A DNA stretch of 64,000 nucleotides from Aliivibrio_A sp016764915 (GCA_965224595.1 OZ245058.1:2356001-2420000); one strand, 5' to 3'; numbered from the stretch's first letter, positions 29,750 through 38,954 are shown. The notes: generated from the letters alone by a model not told the origin. Translations and numbers: made by a program.

Positions 29750-30136
29750 ATGACAAAAGTTCTTCATACAGAAAATGCACCAGCGGCTATAGGTCCATAT
29801 GTACAAGGTGTTGACTTAGGAAGTCTGGTCTTCACTTCTGGTCAGATCCCAGTAAACCCAGTAACGGGTGAGGTCGCTGATGATATTTCAGAGCAAGCAC
29901 GTCAATCTCTTGAAAACGTCAAAGCCGTTGTTGAATCTTCTGGCCTTACCGTAAAAGACATTGTTAAAATGACGGTATTTGTAAAAGATCTGAATGATTT
30001 TGGCGCTGTAAACGAAGTGTATGGCCACTTTTTTGATCAGAGCGGTGTTGAAAACTACCCTGCACGTTCATGTGTAGAAGTCGCTCGCTTACCAAAAGAT
30101 GTAAAAATTGAAATTGAAGCGATTGCTGTTCGATAA
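29750..30136 (+). CDS. ridA: RidA family enamine/imine deaminase
   Basis: 128 residues (typical 128-130). Motifs: APAAIGPYVQGV, VFTSGQIPVNP, the substrate-binding Arg in NYPARSCVEVARLP, and a final IEIEAIAV. It hydrolyses reactive enamine/imine intermediates made by PLP enzymes such as threonine dehydratase. It follows argR by 81 bp in the same direction, with its own site TAAGGA, and is often found beside pyrBI in gammaproteobacteria. It is convergent with idi; no strong terminator was seen between them. Confidence 0.96.
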   Translation: MTKVLHTENAPAAIGPYVQGVDLGSLVFTSGQIPVNPVTGEVADDISEQARQSLENVKAVVESSGLTVKDIVKMTVFVKDLNDFGAVNEVYGHFFDQSGVENYPARSCVEVARLPKDVKIEIEAIAVR

Positions 30137-30150
30137 ACGCATACTATTTA

Positions 30151-30687
30151 TTATAACGTTACAATTGCTTGAAAGACATCATGAAACCACGCGGTGAATG
30201 GTGTCTTTTTTAATTGAAGTTCAGATATAATCTCCTCTTCGCTCCACCAACGCGCCTCACTGACTTCCTCAGGGTTGAGTTCCAGTACTAATTCCGTTAC
30301 CTCCCCGATAAGAACATAATCAAACTCATGTTCCACTAAATCATTATCTAACTCTGCACGGTAAATAAATGATGTCACCACCTTTAGCTGTGTTGTGTTT
30401 TCAAGTGTAATGCCTAACTCCTCAGTAAGCCTACGCTGAGCAGCGACGACAACAGATTCATCAATATATGGATGTGAGCAACAGGTATTGGTCCATAGAC
30501 CACCGCTGTGATATTTATCCTCCGCTCTACGCTGTAGTAGGTACTCTCTACCTTTAGCGCTTGTACGAAACAACATCACTGAAAATGCTAAATGCAGCTG
30601 GCCGCCATGTTGGTGCGCAGCCATCTTTTCCATACTACCAATTGGCTGTCCTGAAACATCCACCAGCACCACATCATGAGTGTTCAA
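30151..30687 (-). CDS. idi: Isopentenyl-diphosphate delta-isomerase, type 1
   Basis: 178 residues (E. coli 182), Nudix-like fold. It interconverts IPP and DMAPP for isoprenoid synthesis. Motifs: the catalytic Cys in TNTCCSHP (~66-73), the metal-binding His residues there and at QLHLAFSV, and EHEFDYVLIG. The start is TTG, immediately after the plsC stop (TGATTG). This start aligns with E. coli Idi (MNTHDVVLVD against MQTEHVILLN), so coupled translation is likely. The gene is non-essential and patchy in gammaproteobacteria. Confidence 0.92.
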   Translation of the reverse strand: MNTHDVVLVDVSGQPIGSMEKMAAHQHGGQLHLAFSVMLFRTSAKGREYLLQRRAEDKYHSGGLWTNTCCSHPYIDESVVVAAQRRLTEELGITLENTTQLKVVTSFIYRAELDNDLVEHEFDYVLIGEVTELVLELNPEEVSEARWWSEEEIISELQLKKTPFTAWFHDVFQAIVTL

Positions 30688-31419
30688 TCAACTTGCTCTC
30701 TCTAACTGAGCAACTTCAGCATCTAATTCAATGATTTTCTGACTCATTTGCTCACGACACAACGTTGATAGTTCACGAACACCCTCTTTACTCATCCCTT
30801 CGGTACTCACTGGCGGTAAAATTTCCACAATGACATGTCCGTTATTCCAACGGTTCAATTTTATTTTATTGTGTGTTGTACTACAAACCATAGGGACAAC
30901 AGGAACTTGAGCTGCAATCGCGGCGTGGAATGCTCCCGTTTTAAATGGCAATAATCCTCGACCACGAGAGCGAGTACCTTCTGGGAACATCCAAATAGAA
31001 ACTGAGCGTTCTTTAATTTTATTGGCAACTTGTGTAATGGTACCTGCCGCTTTACTTCTATTTGCACGATCAATCAAAATATTACCAGTAATCCAATAAA
31101 GCTGACCAAACAGAGGGATCCAAACCAAACTTTTTTTGCCGACAGTGACAGTTCGTGGCATAACAACCCCTGAGATGGTAAAGAGATCCCAGTTATTTTG
31201 ATGGTTAGCAATGTAAACACTCGGTCCTTGTTCTTTCGCCCCTTTAGGAACTCTGAGCTCTAATTTAACACCCAAAACAATCGACATTTTACTAAATAAA
31301 TGAGCAAAAGTTTCTACATGTTTTGGGTTTCTAGGACTAAATAGACAATACGTACAGCCAAAAATAAAAGTAAGCAGTGCAAATATAGCCAGTACAAATA
31401 TACGCAGAATTGCGATCAT
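30688..31419 (-). CDS. plsC: 1-acyl-sn-glycerol-3-phosphate acyltransferase
   Basis: 243 residues (E. coli PlsC 245). One N-terminal membrane helix is followed by the acyltransferase domain. It has the HX4D catalytic motif in IANHQNNWD (~residues 70-78), FPEGTRSRG (~145-153) and a PVVPMV motif. It converts lysophosphatidic acid to phosphatidic acid at the inner membrane. It is transcribed with idi, whose TTG start touches its stop codon. It is preceded by the murA terminator, so it has its own promoter. Confidence 0.94.
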   Translation of the reverse strand: MIAILRIFVLAIFALLTFIFGCTYCLFSPRNPKHVETFAHLFSKMSIVLGVKLELRVPKGAKEQGPSVYIANHQNNWDLFTISGVVMPRTVTVGKKSLVWIPLFGQLYWITGNILIDRANRSKAAGTITQVANKIKERSVSIWMFPEGTRSRGRGLLPFKTGAFHAAIAAQVPVVPMVCSTTHNKIKLNRWNNGHVIVEILPPVSTEGMSKEGVRELSTLCREQMSQKIIELDAEVAQLERAS

Positions 31420-31471
31420 TTTTCTCTCCTAGACAACAACTTCTCTCCTTAAAAATAAAGAGATTAAACGT

Positions 31472-31502
31472 AAAAAACCGGGATCAATAGATCTCGGTTT
31501 TT
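31472..31502 (-). terminator. murA operon terminator
   Basis: A 13-bp stem (AAAAACCGAGATC with GATCCCGGTTTTT on the minus strand, one wobble), 4-nt loop, then T's. It lies 28 bp past the murA stop. Confidence 0.87.
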
Positions 31503-31530
31503 ACATATTTTAATTTAGAACTAAAAGAGG

Positions 31531-32799
31531 TTAACTTGCATCACTAAAGCGTTCAATGTCCGCGCCCAGTGCCGTTAACTTATCTTCAATTTTATCGTAA
31601 CCACGATCAATATGATAAATGCGGTCTACAATCGTTTCGCCTTTCGCAATACATCCTGCAATAACTAAACTCGCTGACGCTCTTAGATCCGTCGCCATGA
31701 CTTGAGTTCCACTTAAACCATCAGTCTGACCACAAATAACGGTATTACCTTCAATATCTGCATGAGCCCCCATACGCTGCAGTTCAGGGACATGCATAAA
31801 ACGGTTTTCAAAAATCGTTTCAGTTATTACACCAGAGCCAGACGCCATCATATTAAGCAATGTGAACTGTGCTTGCATATCAGTTGGAAAACCAGGATGA
31901 GGAGCAGTACGAATAGTGACCGCTTTAAGCTCTCTATTAGTCATATCAACTGAAATCCAATTATCCCCAGTTTCAACAATAGCACCCGCTTCATCAAGTT
32001 TCGCCAATACAGCCTCTAACAAGTGAGGCTGGGTATTCACACATTTAATTTTTCCGCCAGATACAGCCGCGGCAACCAAAAAGGTTCCCGTTTCAATGCG
32101 ATCAGGTACGACTGCATGGTAACCACCACCTAAACGTTCGACACCTTCAATGGTGATCGTGTCAGTACCTGCTCCCGTTATTTTCGCACCAATAGTATTT
32201 AAAAAATCTGCAGTATCAACGATTTCAGGCTCACGCGCTGCATTATCAATCACGGTAGTGCCTTCAGCTAACGTTGCCGCACTCATAATCGTTACAGTCG
32301 CGCCAACACTGATTTTATCCATCACAATGTGGGCGGCTTTTAGACGTCCATCAACTTCCGCTTTTACATAACCATCATCAAGTGTAATAGTTGCACCTAA
32401 CTGCTCTAAGCCATGGATATGAAGATCAACAGGTCGAGCACCAATAGCACAGCCACCTGGTAGAGAGACCTGCCCCTTACCAAAACGCGCGACCAATGGT
32501 CCTAATGCCCAGATTGATGCTCTCATGGTTTTCACCAAATCATAGGGAGCACAATATTCATTAATTTGGCTACCATCCACGTGGATAGAACCGCCGTTGC
32601 GAGAAACGGTAGCACCTAACTGTCTTAATAACTCCATGGATGTATCGACATCACGCAGTTTAGGTACATTAGCTATTTCAACTGGTTCTTCAGCCAAAAT
32701 TGCAGAAAATAAAATGGGTAAAGCGGCGTTTTTTGCGCCAGAGATAGTCACCTCTCCAGTTAATGGACGGTCACTACCTTGAATTCGAAATTTATGCAC
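31531..32799 (-). CDS. murA: UDP-N-acetylglucosamine 1-carboxyvinyltransferase
   Basis: 422 residues (E. coli 419). It transfers enolpyruvate from PEP to UDP-GlcNAc, the first committed step of peptidoglycan synthesis. The substrate motif SGAKNAALP is at 20-28 (Lys23). The active-site Cys is C117 in GGCAIGARPVDLH, so the enzyme is predicted fosfomycin-sensitive in type. It is last in the mlaFEDCB-ibaG-murA operon, 11 bp after ibaG, as in E. coli. Confidence 0.98.
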   Translation of the reverse strand: MHKFRIQGSDRPLTGEVTISGAKNAALPILFSAILAEEPVEIANVPKLRDVDTSMELLRQLGATVSRNGGSIHVDGSQINEYCAPYDLVKTMRASIWALGPLVARFGKGQVSLPGGCAIGARPVDLHIHGLEQLGATITLDDGYVKAEVDGRLKAAHIVMDKISVGATVTIMSAATLAEGTTVIDNAAREPEIVDTADFLNTIGAKITGAGTDTITIEGVERLGGGYHAVVPDRIETGTFLVAAAVSGGKIKCVNTQPHLLEAVLAKLDEAGAIVETGDNWISVDMTNRELKAVTIRTAPHPGFPTDMQAQFTLLNMMASGSGVITETIFENRFMHVPELQRMGAHADIEGNTVICGQTDGLSGTQVMATDLRASASLVIAGCIAKGETIVDRIYHIDRGYDKIEDKLTALGADIERFSDAS

Positions 32800-32810
32800 T
32801 CGTTGGCCTC

Positions 32811-33068
32811 TTAGAATGACATATTTAATTTTTTATCACGCGCCCACTCTTCCGGCGTAAATGCTTTAATAGTAAGTGCATGTATAGTATTCGATGAAAT
32901 ATGATCCATCAGAGGTCCGTAGATGGTCTGTTGCTTTTTAACGCGATTCATTCCTTTGAACATATCATCAACAGCGACCACTTCAAAGTGGCTGCCTTCA
33001 CCTTTTACATGAACTTCTTGAAGTTGAAGTTGTGTTTCCAAAATTTCTTTAATTTCAGCGCTATCCAC
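32811..33068 (-). CDS. ibaG: BolA-family protein IbaG
   Basis: 85 residues from the GTG at 33068 (E. coli IbaG 84). The BolA fold motif EVHVKGEGSHFEVVAVDDMF and the C-terminal IHALTIKAFTPEEWARD are clear. The conserved His of the GEGSHF motif can help ligate an Fe-S cluster with monothiol glutaredoxin. The frame is open to an ATG at 33089, but GTG aligns with the E. coli start and has AGGT 6 nt upstream. It lies between mlaB and murA. Confidence 0.93.
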   Translation of the reverse strand: MDSAEIKEILETQLQLQEVHVKGEGSHFEVVAVDDMFKGMNRVKKQQTIYGPLMDHISSNTIHALTIKAFTPEEWARDKKLNMSF

Positions 33069-33093
33069 TTGATTACCTATAATATGCAAGACG

Positions 33094-33396
33094 TCAGATA
33101 TGATCTGCGATTAATAATTCTACATTGCTTAACTGTATTAATGTCAGCAGATGGTCAGGAACGGAATCGAGCATTATATGACAATTTGATTTTTTTGCAT
33201 GCTCTATTAAATGTAAAAAGAGAACTAAACCTGCAGAATCGACCCTTTTTAGCTTTGATAAGTCTACTTTCACTGACTTTTCTGTCGGTTTCCACGCTTG
33301 AATATGATTCCAAATGTCAGGGACACTCTCACGATCTACTGTTCCTTGAAGTAAACAGGAGTGTGAATTTTGTATTTGCCAGTGAGTCTCTATCAT
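33094..33396 (-). CDS. mlaB: MlaB, STAS-domain subunit of the phospholipid transporter
   Basis: 100 residues, a single STAS domain (VDLSKLKRVDSAGLVLFLHL, with the conserved Asp-Ser pair in DSAGL). It binds and stabilises the MlaF ATPase dimer in the inner-membrane MlaFEDB complex. Its start overlaps the mlaC stop by 4 nt, showing coupled translation. Confidence 0.93.
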   Translation of the reverse strand: MIETHWQIQNSHSCLLQGTVDRESVPDIWNHIQAWKPTEKSVKVDLSKLKRVDSAGLVLFLHLIEHAKKSNCHIMLDSVPDHLLTLIQLSNVELLIADHI

Positions 33397-34037
33397 TGGT
33401 TTTTTTCTTCTAAGCGAATCGGTGCTTTCGCGAGCTGATGCAACTCGTGACTTATCGAATGAACGCCTTGAGTTCTAATTCTGCTTTTCCACTCAGCTTG
33501 TTTACTCGACAGTAAACTCACCCCTTCAGCGATAATGTCATAACCCTGCCATTGGCCATTTTTTTTGTTTTTTCTTAGTTTAAAGGCAATTTTAATATTT
33601 GGTCTATCTGAGTCGACAATCTCTAAACGAACAGTAAGAATCGATTTCTTTGACGACACCGCTTTGTGAGGATTAAATTTAATTTGTTGATCACTATATT
33701 GAGTCAATACTTGTGCATAAGATGAGATTAAATAGGCTCTAAATGCAGTCACAAATTCTTTCCTATCTTCTACGCTGGTTTTTTTTAACTCAGGACCTAA
33801 AAGCAAATAAGCCGCGTACTTAACATTGATATAAGGCATCAACTCTTCACTGACGATAACTTTATACAGCTCAGGGTTCTTTTGGATATCCAGCTGTTCC
33901 GCTTTAAGGCGATCGAACGTATTTTCTGCAATGGTCTCCATCATTTCATAAGGCTTACTCTTATCAATCTCTGTGGCTGAAATGGAGACGCAGAATAGAG
34001 TGATTATAAGAGAAGAAAAAACAACTATCTTATTCAT
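33393..34037 (-). CDS. mlaC: MlaC, periplasmic phospholipid-binding protein
   Basis: 214 residues (E. coli 211). A cleavable signal peptide (MNKIVVFSSLIITLFCVSISA) gives a soluble periplasmic protein of the Tol_Tol_Ttg2 family (MLGPELKK-like YLLGPELKKTSVEDRKEFV; EGVSLLSSKQAEWKSRI). It shuttles phospholipid between MlaA at the outer membrane and MlaD. The frame opens at 34091, but ATG 34037 begins the signal peptide, has AAGG upstream and overlaps the mlaD stop by 8 nt. Confidence 0.94.
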   Translation of the reverse strand: MNKIVVFSSLIITLFCVSISATEIDKSKPYEMMETIAENTFDRLKAEQLDIQKNPELYKVIVSEELMPYINVKYAAYLLLGPELKKTSVEDRKEFVTAFRAYLISSYAQVLTQYSDQQIKFNPHKAVSSKKSILTVRLEIVDSDRPNIKIAFKLRKNKKNGQWQGYDIIAEGVSLLSSKQAEWKSRIRTQGVHSISHELHQLAKAPIRLEEKNQ

Positions 34038-34527
34038 TATTTTCATCCTTTTTTGAGCTATCGCCGCCCACACTATAAAGTACCTGCCCAATCATATCTT
34101 CGAGTACCAAAGCGGATTTGGTATCTTCGATGTAATCACCATCAGCGAGCATCTCTATGTCATCATCTACAAATCCGGGGTGTATACCAATGTACTGCTC
34201 ACCAATTAAACCCGATGTTAATATCTGAGCAGACGTTGTTTCAGGAAAATAACCTGTCTGTTTATCTATCGACATTTCAACCTCAGGAAGATACTCATCG
34301 GTATCCAAGGAAATTTTGGTTATTCGGCCAACCACCACACCTCCAACCTTCACCGGAGATCGTATTTTTAAACCGCCAATATTATCGAACTGAGCTTTTA
34401 AAATGTAACTATCACCACTTCCAAAGCTTTTTACATCGGCAATTTTTAAGATAATCACTAAGATTGCAGTAATCCCAATTAGCATAAAAGTGCCAACCCA
34501 AAGTTCCAATTTACGAGTCTGTTGCAT
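34030..34527 (-). CDS. mlaD: MlaD, MCE-domain substrate-binding subunit
   Basis: 165 residues. One N-terminal membrane anchor (WVGTFMLIGITAILVIIL) is followed by a periplasmic MCE domain (YILKAQFDNIGGLKIRSPVK, VKVGGVVVGRI) with the typical hydrophobic C-terminal helix. Hexameric MlaD forms the lipid channel above MlaE. It lies between mlaE and mlaC in the conserved order. Confidence 0.95.
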   Translation of the reverse strand: MQQTRKLELWVGTFMLIGITAILVIILKIADVKSFGSGDSYILKAQFDNIGGLKIRSPVKVGGVVVGRITKISLDTDEYLPEVEMSIDKQTGYFPETTSAQILTSGLIGEQYIGIHPGFVDDDIEMLADGDYIEDTKSALVLEDMIGQVLYSVGGDSSKKDENNE

Positions 34528-34529
34528 GA

Positions 34530-35321
34530 TTAATTCCCAAACATCAGTGCAGTAAGCACAAAATCAAGTCCTAAAACGATCAGTGAAGAGTGCACAACCG
34601 TTTTTGTCGTTGCAATACTGATCCCTTCAGAGGTCGGTATAGCGTTATATCCATTAAATAGTGCAACCCAACTTATTGTGAATGCAAAAATTACGCATTT
34701 GATAAAACTATTAATAATGTCATATCTTAAATCAATCGAGTTCTGCATGACAGACCAATAGCTGCCATGATCAATTCCTTTCCAGTCAACACCAACGATT
34801 TGGCCTCCCCAAATACCTACGGCCATAAAGATCATAGCTAGTAGAGGCATCGAAATAATACCAGCCCATAAACGAGGTGCAATTACTCTTCTTAACGGAT
34901 CTACCGCCATCATTTCAAGACTAGAGAGTTGTTCCGTGGTTTTCATCAAACCAATTTCAGCGGTGAGTGCCGAACCGGCCCTACCTGCAAACAGTAACGC
35001 GGTTACCACAGGGCCTAACTCTCTCAATAACGAAAGCGCAACCATCTGTCCCAAACTGGTCTCTGCCCCATAATCGACTAAAATGATATAGCCTTGTAAG
35101 CTCAATACCATGCCGATAAACAAACCAGATATAATAATAATAACTAAAGATTGAACCCCAACAAAATAAAGCTGGCGAACCACTAGAGGAAACATTTTAG
35201 CTGGCTGTGGTTTGGCGACAACCGCCCCGACAAGCATCAAGGTGGCTTTACCTATAGATTGACAAGTTTCTAGACCTTGTCGCCCTAAGTTTGCCACCAT
35301 ATTTACAATACTACTTATCAT
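34530..35321 (-). CDS. mlaE: MlaE, permease subunit of the phospholipid transporter
   Basis: 263 residues (E. coli 260), MlaE permease family with 5-6 membrane segments and motifs FIGMVLSLQGY, FAGRAGSALTAEIG and LEMMAVDPLRRVIAPR. The frame opens at 35390, but ATG 35321 gives the family N-terminus and overlaps the end of mlaF by 11 nt. It forms the membrane core of MlaFEDB, which maintains outer-membrane lipid asymmetry. Confidence 0.95.
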   Translation of the reverse strand: MISSIVNMVANLGRQGLETCQSIGKATLMLVGAVVAKPQPAKMFPLVVRQLYFVGVQSLVIIIISGLFIGMVLSLQGYIILVDYGAETSLGQMVALSLLRELGPVVTALLFAGRAGSALTAEIGLMKTTEQLSSLEMMAVDPLRRVIAPRLWAGIISMPLLAMIFMAVGIWGGQIVGVDWKGIDHGSYWSVMQNSIDLRYDIINSFIKCVIFAFTISWVALFNGYNAIPTSEGISIATTKTVVHSSLIVLGLDFVLTALMFGN

Positions 35322-36120
35322 AGTTAAAAAGATCCTCTGACATCTCTTTCGCAGGAAAACGAAATGGTACGGGTCCATTTGCCACGCCATCTAAAAATTG
35401 GCGTACTTTCGGATCGGGGTTATCAAACAGTGTTTGTGGGCTGCCTGTTGCTATCACTTTTCCTTCTGAGAGCAAATAAACCTGGTCAGCAATACTCATC
35501 ACCTCCGGTACATCATGAGAAACAACAATAGAGGTTAGCCCCATTGCACTGTTTAAATTTTTTATCAACTCGACTAATACCCCTTTAGTTATGGGGTCTT
35601 GTCCGACAAATGGTTCATCAAACATGATTAAATCTGGATCCAAAGCAATCGAACGAGCCAAAGCCGCACGCCGAGACATCCCGCCGGACAGTTCATTCGG
35701 CATCAAATGCGCAGCACCACGAAGACCTACCGCTTCAAGTTTTAACAGCACCAACGTATGAATGAGATCTTCTGATAATTGAGTATGCTCTCTAATAGGA
35801 AAAGCGACATTATCAAATACATCCATATCAGTAAAAAGGGCTCCAGACTGAAACAACATCCCCATTTTTTTTCTGGCTTGGTATAACTGCGTGCGTCCAA
35901 GCGTCGGAATATTCCAATTTTCAAACTGAATGTTTCCAGATGTCGGGTAAATCTGCCCGGCAATCAACCTGAGTAACGTTGTTTTCCCTATTCCCGAAGG
36001 GCCCATTATTGCTGTTATCTTTCCTTTAGGGACCTGTAAACTTACATCGTCAAAAATGACTCTCGAACCTCGTCGAAAGTATAAGTTACTGATCGTCACT
36101 AAATTTTCTACTGAGTCCAT
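35311..36120 (-). CDS. mlaF: MlaF, ATPase subunit of the phospholipid transporter
   Basis: 269 residues. ABC ATPase with Walker A GPSGIGKTT (40-48), signature LSGGM, Walker B LIMFDEP and the switch His in VVSHD. The C-terminal extension (~residues 245-269) is the segment that contacts the neighbouring subunit and MlaB in the family. It is the first gene of mlaFEDCB-ibaG-murA. Its promoter must lie in the 36121-36421 region. Confidence 0.96.
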   Translation of the reverse strand: MDSVENLVTISNLYFRRGSRVIFDDVSLQVPKGKITAIMGPSGIGKTTLLRLIAGQIYPTSGNIQFENWNIPTLGRTQLYQARKKMGMLFQSGALFTDMDVFDNVAFPIREHTQLSEDLIHTLVLLKLEAVGLRGAAHLMPNELSGGMSRRAALARSIALDPDLIMFDEPFVGQDPITKGVLVELIKNLNSAMGLTSIVVSHDVPEVMSIADQVYLLSEGKVIATGSPQTLFDNPDPKVRQFLDGVANGPVPFRFPAKEMSEDLFNYDK

Positions 36121-36421
36121 ACCAACCTTTGAGTCTAAAAACTGCCGTTATCGAATTGATGAATAAAAGATCGATTAACGTATTGATAATATTTATCAAT
36201 TAATTCTATGAGAAATTGAGTTACATGCAAACGAAACCTTTAATAAAAGTCGCGCAAAGTCTCCCTTTTCCCCTCTAAAGCTGCTCAATTTATTTTGTTC
36301 GCTCTTTTTTTCAACCGTAGAGTTCAATTTGCTTATGTTAATACTTCCATTTTGCTCGACTAACCGTCAGAATTGTCGCTTTAGATCTTTTCAATACTTA
36401 TTTAATTACAGAGGAAACACG
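36121..36421. other. Divergent regulatory region between mlaF and yrbG
   Basis: 301 bp without a gene. AT-rich, it holds a 17-bp perfect palindrome TTGATAATATTTATCAA (36183-36199) and presumably both divergent promoters. The palindrome spacing is not that of FNR. Confidence 0.55.
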
Positions 36422-37387
36422 ATGCTTGAAGCCGTTCTTTTTCTAATCGTAGGATTAGTGCTACTTGTCTGGAGTGCGGACAAACTCGTCTATGGCTCGG
36501 CCGCGTTAGCAAAAAACTATGGCATCTCTCCCCTTGTAATAGGTATGACTATTTTAGCAATGGGTTCTTCTGCTCCTGAAATGATGGTGTCAGCGGCGGC
36601 TGCGCTTGAGGGAAAAACCGATACTGCTGTCGGCAATGTCCTAGGTTCAAATATCGCAAACATCGCGTTAATTCTTGGTATCACCGCTTTAGTCAAGCCC
36701 CTCTCTATCAGCTCTGGTGTTATTCGCAGAGAGCTACCATTGATGCTAGCAGTCACCGTTGTGGCAGGTTTACTATTATGGGATAACTACTTAGGCTTTT
36801 ACGAAGGCGTTTTATTGGTGGTTCTTTTTATCACCTTCATCCTTGCCATGTTGCACATAAGCCGTTCTGAAAAGAAGAACAATGATGCCTTCATTGAAGA
36901 GCAAGAGTCAGACATCCCGGTAGGAGTTAGTAATGGTAAAGCTCTATTTTGGATCGCTGTTGGGTTAGTTATTCTACCCTTTGCTGCCGATACCCTTGTC
37001 GATTCTGCAGTTGTTATTGCTAAGTTCTTCGGCATGAGTGAGCTAGTTATTGGCTTAACTGTTATTGCTATTGGCACTAGTTTACCAGAACTTGCAGCCT
37101 CTTTAGCGGGCGTAATGAAAGGTGAAGATGATATGGCTGTCGGTAATATCATCGGTTCAAACGTATTTAATATTCTCGCTGTAATGGGCATTCCTGGCCT
37201 TTTACACCCATCGACAATCAACGCATTAGCCATGAATCGTGACTTTTATGTCATGTTAGCGATGTCAGTGCTGCTATTGATCATGGCGCTAGGAAAAAGT
37301 AGCCGTATTAGCCGTTTAGAAGGTGGGGTGCTATTAACTTGTTTTGTCGCTTATCAAGCATACCTACTTTATAACATGAATGCTTAA
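36422..37387 (+). CDS. yrbG: Calcium/sodium antiporter, CaCA family
   Basis: 321 residues (E. coli YrbG 325). Two inverted repeats of about five membrane helices each carry an alpha-repeat motif: GSSAPEMMVSAAAALEG with VGNVLGSNIANI, and GTSLPELAASLAGVMKG with VGNIIGSNVFNI. The acidic residues in these motifs bind the cations. ATG 36422 with AGAGGAAAC is the start; the frame is open from 36329. It heads the kds-lpt-rpoN operon, 20 bp before kdsD, as in E. coli. Confidence 0.94.
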   Translation: MLEAVLFLIVGLVLLVWSADKLVYGSAALAKNYGISPLVIGMTILAMGSSAPEMMVSAAAALEGKTDTAVGNVLGSNIANIALILGITALVKPLSISSGVIRRELPLMLAVTVVAGLLLWDNYLGFYEGVLLVVLFITFILAMLHISRSEKKNNDAFIEEQESDIPVGVSNGKALFWIAVGLVILPFAADTLVDSAVVIAKFFGMSELVIGLTVIAIGTSLPELAASLAGVMKGEDDMAVGNIIGSNVFNILAVMGIPGLLHPSTINALAMNRDFYVMLAMSVLLLIMALGKSSRISRLEGGVLLTCFVAYQAYLLYNMNA

Positions 37388-37407
37388 CCTGTAAGGAGCA
37401 TATTAGA

Positions 37408-38379
37408 ATGCCAAGTAACTTTGATTTTTGTGAGTCTGGAAAAAATGTATTAGCCATTGAGATCGATGCTCTTACCCAACTATCTCGGTATATCAACGAT
37501 AATTTCTCACAAGCTTGCAGACTAATATTGCAATGCAAAGGTAAAGTAGTCGTGATGGGAATGGGCAAGTCAGGTCATATTGGAAAGAAAATAGCAGCGA
37601 CTTTTGCCAGCACGGGTACCCCTTCATTTTTTGTGCATCCTGGAGAAGCCAGCCATGGCGATCTTGGAATGGTCGAAAAAGGCGATGTTGTTCTTGCTAT
37701 CTCTAATTCAGGTGAAGCGTCTGAAATTTTAGCTCTTATTCCTGTAATGAAGCGCCTTGGCATTAGCCTCATTACTATGACGGGGAAAACCTCTTCAACC
37801 ATGGCGGAAGTAGCCGATATTCATCTTCAGATCACCGTACCACAAGAAGCTTGCCCATTGGCGTTAGCACCAACATCCAGTACCACAGCCACTTTAGTTA
37901 TGGGTGATGCCATTGCCATTGCATTAATGCAAGCAAAAGGATTTACCGCTGATGATTTTGCTCTTTCTCACCCTGGGGGGGCTTTAGGTCGGAAACTGCT
38001 ACTAAAATTAAACGATATTATGCATACGGGCAGCAAGTTACCTATGGTTGGCGCAGATCGTTTGATAAAAGATGCACTGCTTGAAGTGTCAGAGAAAGGG
38101 TTAGGCATGACCGCTATTGTTGATGACAACCTGCAAGTAATCGGTATTTTTACAGATGGGGATTTACGTCGTATACTCGATAATCGAATTGACATCCATA
38201 CTCAAACCATTGGTGAAGTGATGACAAAAAACCCAATCACTGTCAGTCCTGATATGCTGGCTGTTGACGGTTTAAATTTAATGGAAGAAAAGAGAAAGAA
38301 TGGTCTTTTACTTTGTCGAGATGGTCGCTTAGTTGGTGCCCTGAATATGCACGACTTATTAAAAGCGGGAGTCATGTAA
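37408..38379 (+). CDS. kdsD: D-arabinose 5-phosphate isomerase
   Basis: 323 residues (E. coli 328). An N-terminal SIS domain (VVMGMGKSGHIGKKIAATFA, SNSGEASEI) and two C-terminal CBS domains (~200-323), joined by LSHPGGALGRKLL. It converts ribulose 5-phosphate to arabinose 5-phosphate for Kdo synthesis. Its stop shares a base with the kdsC start (TAATG). Confidence 0.96.
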   Translation: MPSNFDFCESGKNVLAIEIDALTQLSRYINDNFSQACRLILQCKGKVVVMGMGKSGHIGKKIAATFASTGTPSFFVHPGEASHGDLGMVEKGDVVLAISNSGEASEILALIPVMKRLGISLITMTGKTSSTMAEVADIHLQITVPQEACPLALAPTSSTTATLVMGDAIAIALMQAKGFTADDFALSHPGGALGRKLLLKLNDIMHTGSKLPMVGADRLIKDALLEVSEKGLGMTAIVDDNLQVIGIFTDGDLRRILDNRIDIHTQTIGEVMTKNPITVSPDMLAVDGLNLMEEKRKNGLLLCRDGRLVGALNMHDLLKAGVM

Positions 38380-38954
38380 TGGTAGTATCCGATTATAATG
38401 AAACCTTAATTGATACGTTATACTCAAAAGTAACGCCAAGTCTGCTTGCCATCGCAAAAGATATTAAACTGCTTATCTGCGATGTTGATGGTGTATTTTC
38501 TGACGGGCGTATCTATATGGGCAATAATGATGAAGAGTTAAAGACATTTCATACTAGAGATGGTTATGGCATTAAATCGTTAATGAACTCAGGAGTAGAA
38601 GTTGCCATTATCACAGGTAGAAAATCAGCGATAGTTGAAAATCGAATGAGCGCTCTTGGCATTAAACATATCTACCAAGGCCAAGATGATAAACTGCAGG
38701 CCTACCACGATATTGTTAAAAAATTACATATAACACCATCACAAACTGGATACATAGGTGATGATTTAATTGATTGGCCCGTGATGAATGAAGTAGCATT
38801 AAAGGTGTCTGTTGCTGATGGGCACCCACTATTGGTTCAACGAGCAAATTATGTCACTACGATTAATGGTGGTTTTGGTGCAGTAAGAGAAGTGTGTGAT
38901 CTGATCTTGCAAGCCAAAGGTGAATTAGAGAAATACAAAGGTTTGAGTATATGA
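38379..38954 (+). CDS. kdsC: Kdo-8-phosphate phosphatase
   Basis: 191 residues (E. coli 188), HAD superfamily C0 type. The nucleophile motif DVDGVFSDG is at 35-43, with TGRKS and GDDLIDWPVM as the later HAD motifs. It dephosphorylates Kdo-8-P. The ATG overlaps the kdsD stop by one base, and the gene overlaps lptC by 4 nt. Confidence 0.96.
   Translation: MVVSDYNETLIDTLYSKVTPSLLAIAKDIKLLICDVDGVFSDGRIYMGNNDEELKTFHTRDGYGIKSLMNSGVEVAIITGRKSAIVENRMSALGIKHIYQGQDDKLQAYHDIVKKLHITPSQTGYIGDDLIDWPVMNEVALKVSVADGHPLLVQRANYVTTINGGFGAVREVCDLILQAKGELEKYKGLSI

Noticed and set aside
36183..36199. FNR site
   Set aside because: The half-sites are separated by 7 bases rather than 4, so it was kept only as an unassigned palindrome.
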